The notes: a model not told the origin generated them from the letters alone. A stretch of DNA of 64,000 nt from Calothrix sp. NIES-4105 (GCF_002368415.1 NZ_AP018290.1:2803614-2867613); one strand, 5' to 3'. Positions 10,504-20,222 are shown, numbered from the stretch's first letter. Translations and numbers: made by a program.

Positions 10504-11055
10504 CTACTGCCATTCCTTGCTTAAAGAACGAAAATCGTAATTATTTGCTCCTGGATGACATGTTATACAGCCACTAGCTTGTACAGGGTTTGGAAGTTTA
10601 ACTTGAGGATGCAAAGCTTTAAACAAACGCGAGCTATTTAAACGGTAGGGTATTTGCTCATCTTCAAGTAGAGGACGCGAGAAAGCAGAAATATATCGCC
10701 ACACTAACATACGAGGTGGGTCAACCAGCGGTTGAAGTTGTGAACCGTAATGTTGACTGTCTTGAAGAAGATTTTTCCAGGTTTGGGTTGGAAAAACTGA
10801 CGGAGGCAGACCAATATGACAAGTCGAGCAATTTTCCAGGTAAAGTTCTTGCCCAAGTTTAAACTGCGCTGGCACTACATCCACCGTACCAATCGACGAA
10901 GTTGAAGCATCTCTTGGAGTGGCGCCGTTCACATTTGTAGCAAAAGCAAGCAAACATCCCATAGCCAGACTCCAAGCCAAGATAATCAACAATAACCCCA
11001 CAGGGTTACGTTTCAGCCTTTTTTCCTTATTTTTACGTTTGACTAAATTAGACAT
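10504..11055 (-). CDS. dihaem cytochrome c, exported
   Basis: A 183-residue protein with a basic N-terminus and one hydrophobic segment (residues about 18-42) that acts as signal peptide or anchor. Two haem-binding motifs follow: CSTCH in the first third of the mature protein and CITCH near the C-terminus. This matches the cyanobacterial DHC-type dihaem cytochrome family, probably a periplasmic or luminal electron carrier. Its redox partner cannot be told from the neighbours. Confidence 0.8.
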   Translation of the reverse strand: MSNLVKRKNKEKRLKRNPVGLLLIILAWSLAMGCLLAFATNVNGATPRDASTSSIGTVDVVPAQFKLGQELYLENCSTCHIGLPPSVFPTQTWKNLLQDSQHYGSQLQPLVDPPRMLVWRYISAFSRPLLEDEQIPYRLNSSRLFKALHPQVKLPNPVQASGCITCHPGANNYDFRSLSKEWQ

Positions 11056-11240
11056 CTCTCATACCAAGTTGGATTTTACTTCCTATATGAATGGATTTTA
11101 GATTTAGGATTTTGAATTATCAATATAATACACGTGCTTTATGCTCGATTTGGGTGGGTTGTTAGCAACGGATGTAACGGATGAGTGAGTTATTGGTTAA
11201 AAATTAAATATAGTCGAAGCTTGGTTATTTTATTTAAAAA
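11056..11240. other. intergenic stretch left of the repeat island
   Basis: No gene. It contains an imperfect GTAACGGAT-type repeat near 11165-11185, related to the tandem array at 12949. It marks the left edge of a repeat-rich island that extends to 13.0 kb. Confidence 0.4.
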
Positions 11241-11467
11241 GAGTACTACTGGTTTACGATTAACCAGTAGTACCAATTTCGGTCGGTTTGAAGCAATTGC
11301 AAGATAAACAACTATTTCATTAAACAGAACAAGTAGTACGAGCGTGGCGCCTGTTGATATTGAAATTTTCAGGTGAGTACTACTGGTTTACAATTAACCA
11401 GTAGTACCAATTTCGGTCGGTTTAAAGCAATTGCAAGATAAACAACGATTTCATCAAATAGAACAAG
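11241..11467. repeat. two 93-bp hairpin repeats (copies A and B) joined by a 41-bp spacer
   Basis: Copy A (11241-11333) and copy B (11375-11467) are nearly identical. Each begins with a strong hairpin, GTACTACTGGTT...AACCAGTAGTAC, followed by a conserved tail that ends GAACAAG. The 41-bp spacer (TAGTACGAGCGTGGCGCC...) recurs in front of the third copy at 11740, so the unit is 134 bp. The copies differ at only a few bases, so the duplications are recent or maintained. Confidence 0.8.
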
Positions 11468-11689
11468 GAGTGCTTTATGTCATTAATTCTGGGGGGTAGA
11501 AATATTAGCAACGGATGAAGAGCGGTGAGGCACTTGCGGTGGACGGGTTTCCCGGCATAAGCAAAGTGCCGAACCCGAAGGGATGTAACGGATAAGTAAT
11601 TTTAAATAACAAAATTTATATGTTTGACGAATAACTCATCCGTTAAATCCGTTGTATCCGTTGCCAGCCAACCAGCCAAAACTTATGAC
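11468..11689. other. spacer inside the repeat island
   Basis: No gene seen. It contains scattered GTAACGGAT/ATCCGTT units (about 11585 and 11638-11665) and a GC-rich stretch near 11530-11580, but no open frame with a recognisable product. Confidence 0.4.
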
Positions 11690-11832
11690 ATGAACAAGTA
11701 GTACGAGCGTGGCGCCTGCTGATATTGAAATTTTCAGGTGAGTACTACTGGTTTACAGCTAACCAGTAGTACCAATTTCGGTCGGTTTGAAGCAATTGCA
11801 AGATAAACAACCATTTCATCAAACAGAACAAG
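11690..11832. repeat. third copy (C) of the 134-bp hairpin repeat
   Basis: The 41-bp spacer is at 11699-11739 and the 93-bp core at 11740-11832, with the same GTACTACTGG hairpin. It is preceded by GAACAAG, so a further copy was probably lost to the left. Four bases after the core begins the fossil end of an Rpn-type nuclease gene. Confidence 0.8.
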
Positions 11833-11836
11833 TGGT

Positions 11837-11899
11837 GAAGCGTTGTTGGATTTTTCGGTTCTATCGGATTTAGAGGCTTGGTTGGCACAATATGAGTAA
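11837..11899 (+). pseudogene. C-terminal stump of a second Rpn-family nuclease gene
   Basis: These 21 codons read EALLDFSVLSDLEAWLAQYE then stop. The intact Rpn gene downstream ends EALLDFSVLSNLEAWLAQNE, so 18 of 20 residues are identical. The rest of this copy has been replaced by the 93-bp repeat. This indicates a tandem pair of nuclease genes, one deleted up to its last 20 codons. Confidence 0.85.
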
Positions 11900-12028
11900 G
11901 CATCGCACTACACCTGTTAGATCGGGAGCAATACTTCGCGCGCTCCGGTGGCGCCAATGTTCGCAAGAGCGCTTTATCGGGTGAGCTAAAATAGCAGTAA
12001 TTAATATCTGCTTGCGCTCCATAGTTTT

Positions 12029-12943
12029 ATGGTCTACTCTCTGCCAGACCGCTACATCAGCTTGCTCACTGATTTTGGCTTCAAGCGCGTCTTTGGTACG
12101 GAGCCAAATAAGCGCCTGCTGATCGATTTTCTTAATACCCTGCTGCCCAGTTATCACCGAATTCGGGATCTCACCTTCAAGAATACGGAAAATCTGGGCA
12201 ATACGCTAATTGATCGCAAAGCCATTTTTGATATCTATTGCGAAGCTCAGAATGGTGAGCGCTTCATCGTAGAACTCCAAAAAGCCAAACAAAACTTCTT
12301 CAAAGACCGCAGTGTATACTATGCCAGCTTTCCGATTCAGGAACAGGCACTCAAAGGCGAGTGGGACTATAAACTGGCTCCGGTGTACACGGTGGGGATG
12401 TTGGATTTTATTTTTGATGATCATAAGCAAGATGAAACCCTGCTGCACATTGTTGAGCTAAAAGATCAAGATTGCCGAGTGTTTTATGAAAAGCTCAAGT
12501 TTATCTATATTGAGTTGCCCAAGTTCAAAAAGACCCTAGACCAGTTAGAAACTCATTTTGACAAGTGGTTATTTCTTTTCCGGCATCTGGCTCAACTTGA
12601 TGCGCCGCCGCCAACCTTGCAAGAGGGGATATTTGAGGAGTTGTTTGAGGTGACGAAGATTGCTAACTTTTCGCCCTCTGAGCAGCAGAGCTACCAGAAT
12701 AGCCTGAAATACTACCGGGATTGGAATAATGTGACGGATACCTTGCGGCAGGAAGGTCGAGCAGAAGAAGCGATCGCCCTCATCACCCGCCAATTAACCC
12801 GCCGACTCAGACAAGACTTATCGAGTGAGACAAAATCGCGCCTTTCTACCCTACCGCTCTCTGTTCTCGAAGACCTCAGCGAAGCGCTGTTAGATTTTTC
12901 GGTGCTATCAAATTTAGAAGCTTGGTTAGCACAAAATGAGTAA
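12029..12943 (+). CDS. Rpn family recombination-promoting nuclease (PD-(D/E)XK)
   Basis: A 304-residue PDDEXK_2 protein, of the family often labelled putative transposase. The N-terminus has the family signature DFGFKRVFGTEPNK. The nuclease core follows, with D in FDIYCEAQNGE and the EXQ element in FIVELQKA (about residues 68-86). The C-terminus has the usual short repeats ending in LEAWLAQNE. These enzymes cut DNA and promote RecA-independent recombination. The gene is GC-richer than its neighbours, has no GGCGCC, and holds the only GCGATCGC I found (12770-12777), so it probably came from a HIP1-rich cyanobacterium. It is flanked by repeats and by a stump of its own paralogue. Confidence 0.88.
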   Translation: MVYSLPDRYISLLTDFGFKRVFGTEPNKRLLIDFLNTLLPSYHRIRDLTFKNTENLGNTLIDRKAIFDIYCEAQNGERFIVELQKAKQNFFKDRSVYYASFPIQEQALKGEWDYKLAPVYTVGMLDFIFDDHKQDETLLHIVELKDQDCRVFYEKLKFIYIELPKFKKTLDQLETHFDKWLFLFRHLAQLDAPPPTLQEGIFEELFEVTKIANFSPSEQQSYQNSLKYYRDWNNVTDTLRQEGRAEEAIALITRQLTRRLRQDLSSETKSRLSTLPLSVLEDLSEALLDFSVLSNLEAWLAQNE

Positions 12944-12948
12944 GCGCC

Positions 12949-12993
12949 ATCCGTTACATCCGTTACATCCGTTACATCCGTTACATCCGTTGC
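12949..12993. repeat. 9-bp short tandem repeat, five units of ATCCGTTAC
   Basis: Four exact units and one ATCCGTTGC unit follow the Rpn stop codon. Related single or double units occur at about 11170, 11585, 11640, 34205 and 40100. This is a short tandemly repeated sequence of the type common in heterocystous cyanobacteria. Confidence 0.85.
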
Positions 12994-12996
12994 AAA

Positions 12997-13905
12997 TCAA
13001 GGTATAGGTACAGCTCTCAATATACGTTCCATAACACTCTTAGCACGGCGCCCACCTACTGGTATCAAACGGTGACATAAAACATAAGGCGCCAAAAATT
13101 TAATATCATCAGGAATCGCATAATCACGTCCCGATAAAAAAGCAAAAGCCTGAGTCGCGCGTTGTAAAGCCACCGTACCACGAGGACTTACGCCCAAAGT
13201 CACTTCTTCATCAGTACGTGTAGCCCGCACCAAGTCGAGCATATACTGTTGCAAAGAAGTATCGACTTTAACACTTGCACAACTTAGACGCAGTTGTGCA
13301 ACCTCTTCTAAAGTAATACAAGGCTCTAACGTGTCAAGTTTTACACCGTTTGATGAGCGTTGCAACATCTCCAGTTCTTCGTTTTCTGATGGATAACCCA
13401 AGCTTAATGACAGCATAAATCTATCCATTTGAGCTTCTGGAAGTGGAAAAGTACCTTGGTATTCAATAGGGTTTTGGGTGGCAATAACAAAAAATGGTGA
13501 GGGAACCGGACGCGATACACCATCAACAGTTACTTGCTGTTCTTCCATTACTTCAAGCAATGCTGACTGAGTTCGGGGTGTTGCTCGGTTTATTTCGTCT
13601 GCTAGCACAACATTCGCAAAAACAGGCCCAGATAAAAAACTAAATTCGCCACTTTTGGGGTTCCAAATATTTGTACCTGTTATATCAGTTGGTAAAAGGT
13701 CAGGAGTACATTGTAATCTCTGAAACCTGCCGTCAATAGAACGAGCTAGGGATTTTGCTAATAAAGTTTTCCCAACACCTGGAACATCTTCTAGTAGTGC
13801 ATGACCACCAGAGAACAAAGCAACTAATACCAAACGGATGGATGTAGTTTTGCCTACTATTGTTTTTGCTAAGTTTTGTGTTAATACGTCAATTTTTTCT
13901 CTCAT
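12997..13905 (-). CDS. MoxR-family AAA+ ATPase
   Basis: A 302-residue AAA_3 ATPase. It has Walker A EDVPGVGKT near residue 40, Walker B VVLADEINRATP near 105, sensor region FFVIATQNPIEYQGTFPLPEAQMDRF, and a C-terminal AAA lid. MoxR proteins act as chaperones that activate or insert cofactors into partner proteins, often with VWA proteins. No VWA or DUF58 partner lies next to it here. It is followed at once by the ATCCGTTAC array. Confidence 0.9.
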   Translation of the reverse strand: MREKIDVLTQNLAKTIVGKTTSIRLVLVALFSGGHALLEDVPGVGKTLLAKSLARSIDGRFQRLQCTPDLLPTDITGTNIWNPKSGEFSFLSGPVFANVVLADEINRATPRTQSALLEVMEEQQVTVDGVSRPVPSPFFVIATQNPIEYQGTFPLPEAQMDRFMLSLSLGYPSENEELEMLQRSSNGVKLDTLEPCITLEEVAQLRLSCASVKVDTSLQQYMLDLVRATRTDEEVTLGVSPRGTVALQRATQAFAFLSGRDYAIPDDIKFLAPYVLCHRLIPVGGRRAKSVMERILRAVPIP

Positions 13906-14013
13906 TCCCCACCCTTACCGCTTAAAAATAAAGGTACGGATAAATATCCGCACCCTGACTTTACTTCTTGAGTCCTATATAGAGTGTTCCCCCAAATCGA
14001 ACAAATTAACACA

Positions 14014-15024
14014 TCAACCAAAAAAAACTTTCGCAGCAGAGCAATCAAGCTGAATTTGGCTCTTTAATGCTTCAAGAGAGGCAAATTTAGTTTCTCTTCG
14101 TAAAAATTTCGCTAGCTCAACTACCAGTTTTCTACCATATAAATCACCTGAACAGTCGAACAAATGTACCTCAACAGTGATATTTTCACCATTAACCGTA
14201 GGACGATTACCAATATTCATGACACCAGGGGCCAGAAATTCAACTTGTTCATTTGTACCCGATATTTCACTAAATACACGAACTGCGTAAACACCGTTGC
14301 TCGGTAAAAATTTATCTTTTGGTAGCTGAAGGTTCGCAGTCGGAAAACCAATAGTTCTACCAAGTTGTTGACCTTTTATAACAGTTCCATGTAAACTGTA
14401 GGGTCTTCCAAGAAGCTGCTGCGCGCGCTCAACATCGCCCTCTCCGAGGATGGAGCGAATTAACGAGGTTGAAATGCGAGTCATTTCTATAGGTTGATTT
14501 TGTGCCGATTCTTCTTGAATAGTATCAATTTCTAAAGAAGTAATCGTCACAGGAATATTGTAAGAAGCAGCGATAATTTGTAAATCATATGCGGTTCCAC
14601 TGCGTCTTGAGCCAAAACGAAAATCTTGCCCAACACTAATTTGGGTTGCTTGAAGTTGTTGCACCAAGATTTTCTCGACAAACTCAAGAGGGGTCAAGGA
14701 GCATAGTTCACGGTCAAAGGGTAGCAGTACTAACTGTTCGACACCAAGAAGTCGTAATTGCTGAACTTTTTCATCAAGGGGTGTTAGCAATGTACGCGGT
14801 TCTCCGCTAAAAAATTCTTGCGGATGTGGGTTGAAGGTGACTACAGTTGAGTGGATATGCTCTTCTCTTCCCATCTCCGAGCTTTCTGAGATGGGTTTAA
14901 TAACCCGCTGATGTCCGCGATGTACACCGTCAAACTTGCCAAGTGCGACAGCAGTAGGCGTTAGAGCTAATTCAGTTGAAGAAGTAACCCACACAGAACA
15001 CCCATTTGGAGACAGATTTAGCAC
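14014..15024 (-). CDS. ribF: bifunctional riboflavin kinase / FAD synthetase
   Basis: A 336-residue enzyme that turns riboflavin into FMN and then FAD. The N-terminal nucleotidyltransferase has ALGKFDGVHRGHQ (residues about 27-39) and VGQDFRFG. The C-terminal riboflavin kinase has TIGFPTANL with the PTAN Mg/ATP motif. Length is normal for the family. It stands alone on the minus strand, 108 bp from the MoxR gene. Confidence 0.95.
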   Translation of the reverse strand: MLNLSPNGCSVWVTSSTELALTPTAVALGKFDGVHRGHQRVIKPISESSEMGREEHIHSTVVTFNPHPQEFFSGEPRTLLTPLDEKVQQLRLLGVEQLVLLPFDRELCSLTPLEFVEKILVQQLQATQISVGQDFRFGSRRSGTAYDLQIIAASYNIPVTITSLEIDTIQEESAQNQPIEMTRISTSLIRSILGEGDVERAQQLLGRPYSLHGTVIKGQQLGRTIGFPTANLQLPKDKFLPSNGVYAVRVFSEISGTNEQVEFLAPGVMNIGNRPTVNGENITVEVHLFDCSGDLYGRKLVVELAKFLRRETKFASLEALKSQIQLDCSAAKVFFG

Positions 15025-15162
15025 TTTTCGGTACTGGGATTTAGTGTTTATGAGCGATTCGCATCAAAAGTAGTCTTGGTCGAACGACCATTAACTTTTA
15101 AAGCATCTCAATCACCAATCTAATCTAAAATCTTCAATGAAGGACGGTTATGGATATGTATT

Positions 15163-16053
15163 TTAAATGTGGCTAACAGGAAAAGTTTCTGACAATGGCA
15201 CTGTTACGGGCACATCAAGCACCATTCCTTCTTTTGCCATAACGGCGCCAGGAAACTTCTGTACAGCTTGTTTGCCAACCAAATCCAAAAAATCATCATC
15301 ATGTGCAGGGTCATGGTGAAAAATGACCAAAGTTTTGACGTTAGCTGCTTGGGCAATTTTTACAGCTTCTTGCCATGTCGAGTGACCCCAGCCAATTTTA
15401 GGAGATTTTGGAGAATGGTATTCTTCGTCTGTATAAGTTGAATCATAAATAAGAATATCAGCATTGCGTGCTAACCAAAGAACATTTTCATCGAGATGGT
15501 CAGCATAATGCTCAGTATCTGTTATATAAGCTGCAGCGGCGCCACGCCACGAGACGCGATAGCCAACAGCTTCACCAGGGTGGTTAAGCGGCGCCGTCTC
15601 AACGAGAATATCATCAATTTTGATTGGCTCTCCTGGCGATACATCATAAAAATCCAAATTAGCCTGCATAATTTGTAAAGGAACAGGGAAATTAGGATGC
15701 AGCATTTGGTCGTTGAGACGCTGCTCGACAGTTGAACCATCAGGTGCAATGGCGCCGTATATACAAAAATGGTTTCCTCTCACAAATCCTGGAGTAAAAA
15801 ATGGAAACCCTTGCATATGATCCCAATGCGAGTGAGTAAAAAAGATATGCGCTTCGCTGGGCATTTGGCACAATAGCGACTGCCCCAAAACATGAAGCCC
15901 CGTACCACCATCGAAAACCAAACGTTTACCGCCCACTTGCATCTCGACGCAAGGGGTATTACCGCCATAACGCACGGTGTTTGGTCCCGGACAGGGGATA
16001 CTGCCGCGAACGCCCCAAAAATTGACTTTAAAATGTTTTTCTATCCTAGACAT
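15163..16053 (-). CDS. metallo-beta-lactamase-fold hydrolase
   Basis: A 296-residue MBL-fold protein with the zinc-binding motif HSHWDH (about residues 76-81), a later DTEH and a C-terminal FHHDPAHDDDFLD element. The N-terminus FWGVRGSIPCPGPNTVRYGGNTPC is typical of a large group of RNase Z-like or phosphodiesterase-like hydrolases found beside sensory genes. The substrate cannot be read from the sequence. It has its own upstream region of about 250 bp, in which I see no other feature. Confidence 0.85.
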   Translation of the reverse strand: MSRIEKHFKVNFWGVRGSIPCPGPNTVRYGGNTPCVEMQVGGKRLVFDGGTGLHVLGQSLLCQMPSEAHIFFTHSHWDHMQGFPFFTPGFVRGNHFCIYGAIAPDGSTVEQRLNDQMLHPNFPVPLQIMQANLDFYDVSPGEPIKIDDILVETAPLNHPGEAVGYRVSWRGAAAAYITDTEHYADHLDENVLWLARNADILIYDSTYTDEEYHSPKSPKIGWGHSTWQEAVKIAQAANVKTLVIFHHDPAHDDDFLDLVGKQAVQKFPGAVMAKEGMVLDVPVTVPLSETFPVSHI

Positions 16054-16308
16054 GAGTTGTCGAAACTTGATAACTGAGTGGGCGATTTCAAACGTGAATG
16101 GTTTTGTTAAGTTTATACGCTATATAAAAGCAAATGGCAGTAAGCGTGAATTTACTGATAATGTACTTGTTGATTTCAGTTTAAATAAACGGTGTATTCC
16201 CGCCTTTACTTTTTCACAGTTGTAGGTAATCACGATATAGCACGTGATTAAAGTAACTGCTTCTACTTTATAGCCTATATTTTCTCCTTGTTGTATTGAC
16301 ATAGGTCA

Positions 16309-17136
16309 CTATAGGGTATGTCCCTTAGTTTGCCTGTCACCTCTAATTCCCCACTCTCGCCCAGATAACTGCGTCAAAGCATTTGCGTAAGTAAGGTTGT
16401 ATTGCAAAGGAGTAATACTAATATAGTTATCACGTATAACATGCACATCTATCGGTATATTTTGAGGCAAATTTAAACCAATTGGTGGTTCAATATCTTC
16501 TTGAACTTCGCCTGTTAACCAGTAATAAGTCTTACCGCGCGGGTCAGTGCGCTTGTCAAAAACATCAACGTAACGTCGCACTCCTTGGCGTGTAATTACG
16601 GCGCCAGCAATTTCCGGAAACGGAACAGCAGGAACATTCACATTGAGAAGCATCAAGTCAGGCAAAGGATTTTTGGCGAGTGTACCTATTAAAATGCACG
16701 CAAAATCAGCAGCAGGTTGAAATTCTCGATTTGTGTGGCTTGTCAAGCTAATTGCAATACTAGGAATACCTTCGATTAAACCTTCCATAGCAGCTGAAAC
16801 CGTCCCAGAATAAAGAATTTCTGTACCAACATTGGCACCTTGATTAATACCAGAAACAACCAAATCAGGCGCCGAATCAAGTAAAGCCCACAGCGCTAAC
16901 TTCACACAATCCGAAGGAGTTCCATCACAAGCCCAAGCTTTAACATTGGGATGAAATAAAGACTCAACGATTTCGGCACGAATCGGTTGGTGTAAAGTTA
17001 GTCCATGTCCGGTTGCCGAACGCTCCCTGTCTGGACACACCACAGTCACCTCATGACCAGATAAAGCTAAAGTGTTAGCCAAAGTACGGATACCTAGAGC
17101 AGAAACACCATCGTCATTGCTAATCAGCAGTTTCAT
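16309..17136 (-). CDS. surE: 5'/3'-nucleotidase SurE
   Basis: A 275-residue nucleoside monophosphate phosphatase. The metal-binding motif ISNDDG is at residues 5-10, with [12 protein letters not shown] and [20 protein letters not shown] following, all typical of SurE. The enzyme removes phosphate from 5' and 3' nucleotides and helps survival in stationary phase. The start at [10 protein letters not shown] is the family standard. It is divergent from pheS. Confidence 0.96.
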   Translation of the reverse strand: MKLLISNDDGVSALGIRTLANTLALSGHEVTVVCPDRERSATGHGLTLHQPIRAEIVESLFHPNVKAWACDGTPSDCVKLALWALLDSAPDLVVSGINQGANVGTEILYSGTVSAAMEGLIEGIPSIAISLTSHTNREFQPAADFACILIGTLAKNPLPDLMLLNVNVPAVPFPEIAGAVITRQGVRRYVDVFDKRTDPRGKTYYWLTGEVQEDIEPPIGLNLPQNIPIDVHVIRDNYISITPLQYNLTYANALTQLSGREWGIRGDRQTKGHTL

Positions 17137-17495
17137 TTAATTAATAGTGAGGAACATTGACAATCGATAAATAATATCATTAAGGATATGTTATTGAACT
17201 TTTTTTGCCAAGCTAGGGACGAATATAACTATTATTTAATTTAATTCAATTAAAAAATTATAGTTTCTTTTTGCTAATCTATTTTGTTACAAAAATTTCG
17301 TAAGTATATAAAAAAGTTTATAAATAATCAAGAAAATACATACAGTTATTCAACCACTATAGTAACATCCCTAGTTCTTTCTTTGTCTGGTGATTGCTTC
17401 AGAGTCCTTCACATAAAGCTTTTATTATGTTGTAAACTCAGTATTGCTAAGAGTTAGCAGCCTATATTAAGTAAAAATGTATCACAACTAACAGC
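17137..17495. promoter_or_regulatory. divergent promoter region between surE and pheS
   Basis: About 360 bases without a gene, very AT-rich in the middle (17210-17345). It must contain the promoters of both divergent genes, but I see no operator, riboswitch or T-box-like structure that I can support. Confidence 0.4.
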
Positions 17496-18500
17496 ATGAG
17501 CAACGGACAAAGTGAATTAGAAGCTCAACTATTAACACTGCGTACTGATGGAGAAAGCGCAATCGCACAAGCTGATAGTCTTGAGCGGCTAGAAGAATTG
17601 CGCGTTAACTATCTAGGCAAAAAGGGTCAATTGTCAGTGCTTTTAGGCAGTATGGGCAAACTTAGCGCAGAAGAACGCCCCAAAATTGGCGCCGCAGCCA
17701 ACACAGTCAAAGAAGCATTACAATCCAGCCTAGACAAACAACGTACAGTATTAGAAACAGCCAAAATACAGGCACAACTTCAAGCGGAAACGTTAGATGT
17801 AACAATGCCAGGTATTTACCAACGTCCTCAAGGACGTATTCATCCTCTCAACGGCATAATTGACCGCGCGTTAGATATATTTGTAGGTATGGGGTATACC
17901 GTTGCCCAAGGTCCAGAAATGGAAACAGACTATTATAACTTTGAAGCACTAAATACCCCAGCCGACCATCCCGCGCGCGACATGCAAGACACATTTTACT
18001 TGCCAGATGGAAACTTACTAAGAACCCAAACATCATGCGTACAAATACGTTACATGGAAGCCGAAGAACCACCAATACGCATCGTAGCTCCAGGGCGAGT
18101 GTATCGTAAAGACGACGTAGACGCCACCCACTCAGCAGTCTTCCATCAAATCGAACTTTTAGCAATTGACGAAGGGTTAACATTTACCGACCTCAAAGGC
18201 ACAATAAAAGAATTTTTAACCTCAATATTTGGTGACTTACCAATACGCTTCCGCGCGTCCTACTTTCCATTCACCGAACCAAGCGCAGAAGTAGACTTAC
18301 AATGGAACGGACGCTGGTTAGAAGTAATGGGTTGCGGAATGGTAGACCCAAACGTCCTAACAGCAGTTGGTTACGACCCAGAAGTATATTCCGGCTTCGC
18401 AGCAGGTTTCGGAGTTGAGCGCTTCGCAATGGTACTACATCAAATGGACGACATTCGGCGCCTATACACCAGTGACCTCAGATTCCTAAAACAATTTTAA
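17496..18500 (+). CDS. pheS: phenylalanine-tRNA ligase alpha subunit
   Basis: A 334-residue class II aminoacyl-tRNA synthetase subunit that charges tRNA-Phe together with PheT. The N-terminal coiled coil (residues 1-85) is followed by the catalytic domain with [38 protein letters not shown] and [12 protein letters not shown]. The C-terminal motif 3 is GFGVERFAM. pheT is not adjacent, as is usual in cyanobacteria. Its 3' end abuts a 73-bp tandem repeat array after only three bases. Confidence 0.97.
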   Translation: MSNGQSELEAQLLTLRTDGESAIAQADSLERLEELRVNYLGKKGQLSVLLGSMGKLSAEERPKIGAAANTVKEALQSSLDKQRTVLETAKIQAQLQAETLDVTMPGIYQRPQGRIHPLNGIIDRALDIFVGMGYTVAQGPEMETDYYNFEALNTPADHPARDMQDTFYLPDGNLLRTQTSCVQIRYMEAEEPPIRIVAPGRVYRKDDVDATHSAVFHQIELLAIDEGLTFTDLKGTIKEFLTSIFGDLPIRFRASYFPFTEPSAEVDLQWNGRWLEVMGCGMVDPNVLTAVGYDPEVYSGFAAGFGVERFAMVLHQMDDIRRLYTSDLRFLKQF

Positions 18501-18503
18501 TTC

Positions 18504-18795
18504 CTGTACGGGCGGGTTAACCGAAAATTCCGATATTTATCACGATATAGTAAACCAGCCCCGACTGCAATTATCACTGTACGGGCGGGTTAACCGAAAA
18601 TTCCGATATTTATCACGATATAGTAAACCCGCCCCGACTGCAATTATCACTGCACGGGCGGGTTAACCGAAAATTCCGATATTTATCACGATATAGTAAA
18701 CCCGCCCCGACTACAATTATCACTGTACGGGCGGGTTAACCGAAAATTCCGATATTTATCACGATATAGTAAACCCGCCCCGACTACAATTATCA
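18504..18795. repeat. four tandem copies of a 73-bp palindromic element
   Basis: Units start at 18504, 18577, 18650 and 18723, all exactly 73 bp. Each has inverted ends (CGGGCGGGTT near the left, AACCCGCCCC near the right) around an AT-rich loop, and differs from the others at only a few bases. The array fills the space between pheS and recQ. The last unit contains the recQ stop codon and the final codons of recQ. Related 70-bp units occur at 47731 and 53063. Confidence 0.92.
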
Positions 18796-20222
18796 CAATG
18801 ACCACAACGCCAACTTTCAAATCCTTCACCAAACCCAAATCCTTCCAATAAAAATTTCCATCGACACCCCCCACTATACAAATACCTATACATTTGTTTA
18901 GAAGCATCTAGATGCGTACTTGCTTGACGCTTTCCTCCTGAGACAATTCTGTAATTAAAAGGGTCAAGCCATTCTAACTGACCATTGCTATGAAGAAGCG
19001 AAAGAGTAACCGCACTATTAGGAAACTTTCTCATTACATCAGATATTTCACCTTGTCGCGGTAGCTTTTTTACAAGCTGCTGCGCTTCAAGTTGCTGTTC
19101 ACATATCCTTTTCTCAAAAAAATTTTGTCTTTGTTTATCTTCAGGGTCTAACCATCCAGTTGGTTCGCTAACAAGTGTTAGTGCTTCAGATGGTTTTCCA
19201 TCTCTTCCCGCGCGTCCAATTTCTTGTACATATTCTGACAGCATTAATGGTGCGTGAAAATGAGCTACCCATCGGACATTTGGTTTATTGACACCCATCC
19301 CAAACGCTGAAGTACAAATTACAAATGGTATTTTATCGTTTAACCAACTCGCTTCAATTGTGCGACGCTCTTCTGCATTTAACCCTGCATGATAAGCTGC
19401 TGTAGAATAACCCAATTCTTGCAACCAAGCTGCTAACTCTTCACAAGAGCTACGTTGACGAACATAAATTAATCCTGTCTGTAGAGGTCGAGCTTTAATA
19501 AATCTTAATAATTGTTGCTTACGACCATTTGGTGTCCATGCAATCCGAACAGTCGGATTAAGATTAGGGCGATATGGATTTAATTTAAATATTTCAGGCT
19601 TCTGTAATCCTAAAGCGAGTTGTATTGTCTGTTGAGCTAAAGGATTAGCAGTAGCAGTAAACGCGGCTATACTTATTTGAGTTCCAACTGGTTTATATTT
19701 GAGTAAAGCTTGACGTACTGCCCCCAATCTTCTATACGCGGGACGAAAGGTGTCTCCCCATTGTGTCAAACAATGAGCTTCGTCCAGTATGATTGCCGTA
19801 ATATCAACTTCTGGTTTAATTAACCTTTCCCATACAGGTGGACTAAATAAAGTTTCCGGTGATAAATATAATAATCTTAACTTCTGCTGTTCCAATGCTT
19901 TTAACGTTAGGCGCCGCTCATAAGAAGCCAACTCACCATGTAACAGTGCAGCAGGTAACTTTTTAGATTGTAATTCCTGTACCTGATTTTCCATCAGCGC
20001 TACCAATGGAGAAACAACCAGCGTTAAACCAGATTGAAGTAACGCTGGTAATTGGAAACAAATCGACTTTCCGCCACCAGTAGGCATAATGACTAAAGCA
20101 TCATTCCGCGCGAGTAAACAACGAATTATTTCTCCTTGAGGTGAACGAAAATCTTCATAACCCCAGATATTGCGGAATGCTGCACGAACCTCATGCCAAG
20201 ATAAAGAAGAAAGTCGATTCAT
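18759..20222 (-). CDS. recQ: RecQ-family ATP-dependent DNA helicase, short form
   Basis: A 3'-5' DNA helicase for repair and recombination. Walker A is MPTGGGKSICFQ, motif II is ILDEAHC, motif VI is QEIGRAGRDGKPS, and the zinc site ends RCGHCDNC. I choose Met22 of the longest frame (20222) because family homology begins at RLSSLSWHEVRAAF; the longest frame starts at 20285. There is no RQC winged helix or HRDC domain, so it is a short RecQ of 487 residues. The last residues after CDNC (SRGGFTIS) are encoded by the 73-bp repeat array, so the original C-terminus has been replaced. Confidence 0.9.
   Translation of the reverse strand: MNRLSSLSWHEVRAAFRNIWGYEDFRSPQGEIIRCLLARNDALVIMPTGGGKSICFQLPALLQSGLTLVVSPLVALMENQVQELQSKKLPAALLHGELASYERRLTLKALEQQKLRLLYLSPETLFSPPVWERLIKPEVDITAIILDEAHCLTQWGDTFRPAYRRLGAVRQALLKYKPVGTQISIAAFTATANPLAQQTIQLALGLQKPEIFKLNPYRPNLNPTVRIAWTPNGRKQQLLRFIKARPLQTGLIYVRQRSSCEELAAWLQELGYSTAAYHAGLNAEERRTIEASWLNDKIPFVICTSAFGMGVNKPNVRWVAHFHAPLMLSEYVQEIGRAGRDGKPSEALTLVSEPTGWLDPEDKQRQNFFEKRICEQQLEAQQLVKKLPRQGEISDVMRKFPNSAVTLSLLHSNGQLEWLDPFNYRIVSGGKRQASTHLDASKQMYRYLYSGGCRWKFLLEGFGFGEGFESWRCGHCDNCSRGGFTIS

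Noticed and set aside
12029-12943. True DDE transposase
   Set aside because: The family was named putative transposase, but the residues fit a PD-(D/E)XK nuclease, and no terminal inverted repeats bound the gene.
18504-18795. Possible CRISPR array
   Set aside because: The 73-bp units are contiguous and have no unique spacers; the unit itself is palindromic at its ends. No cas genes are near.
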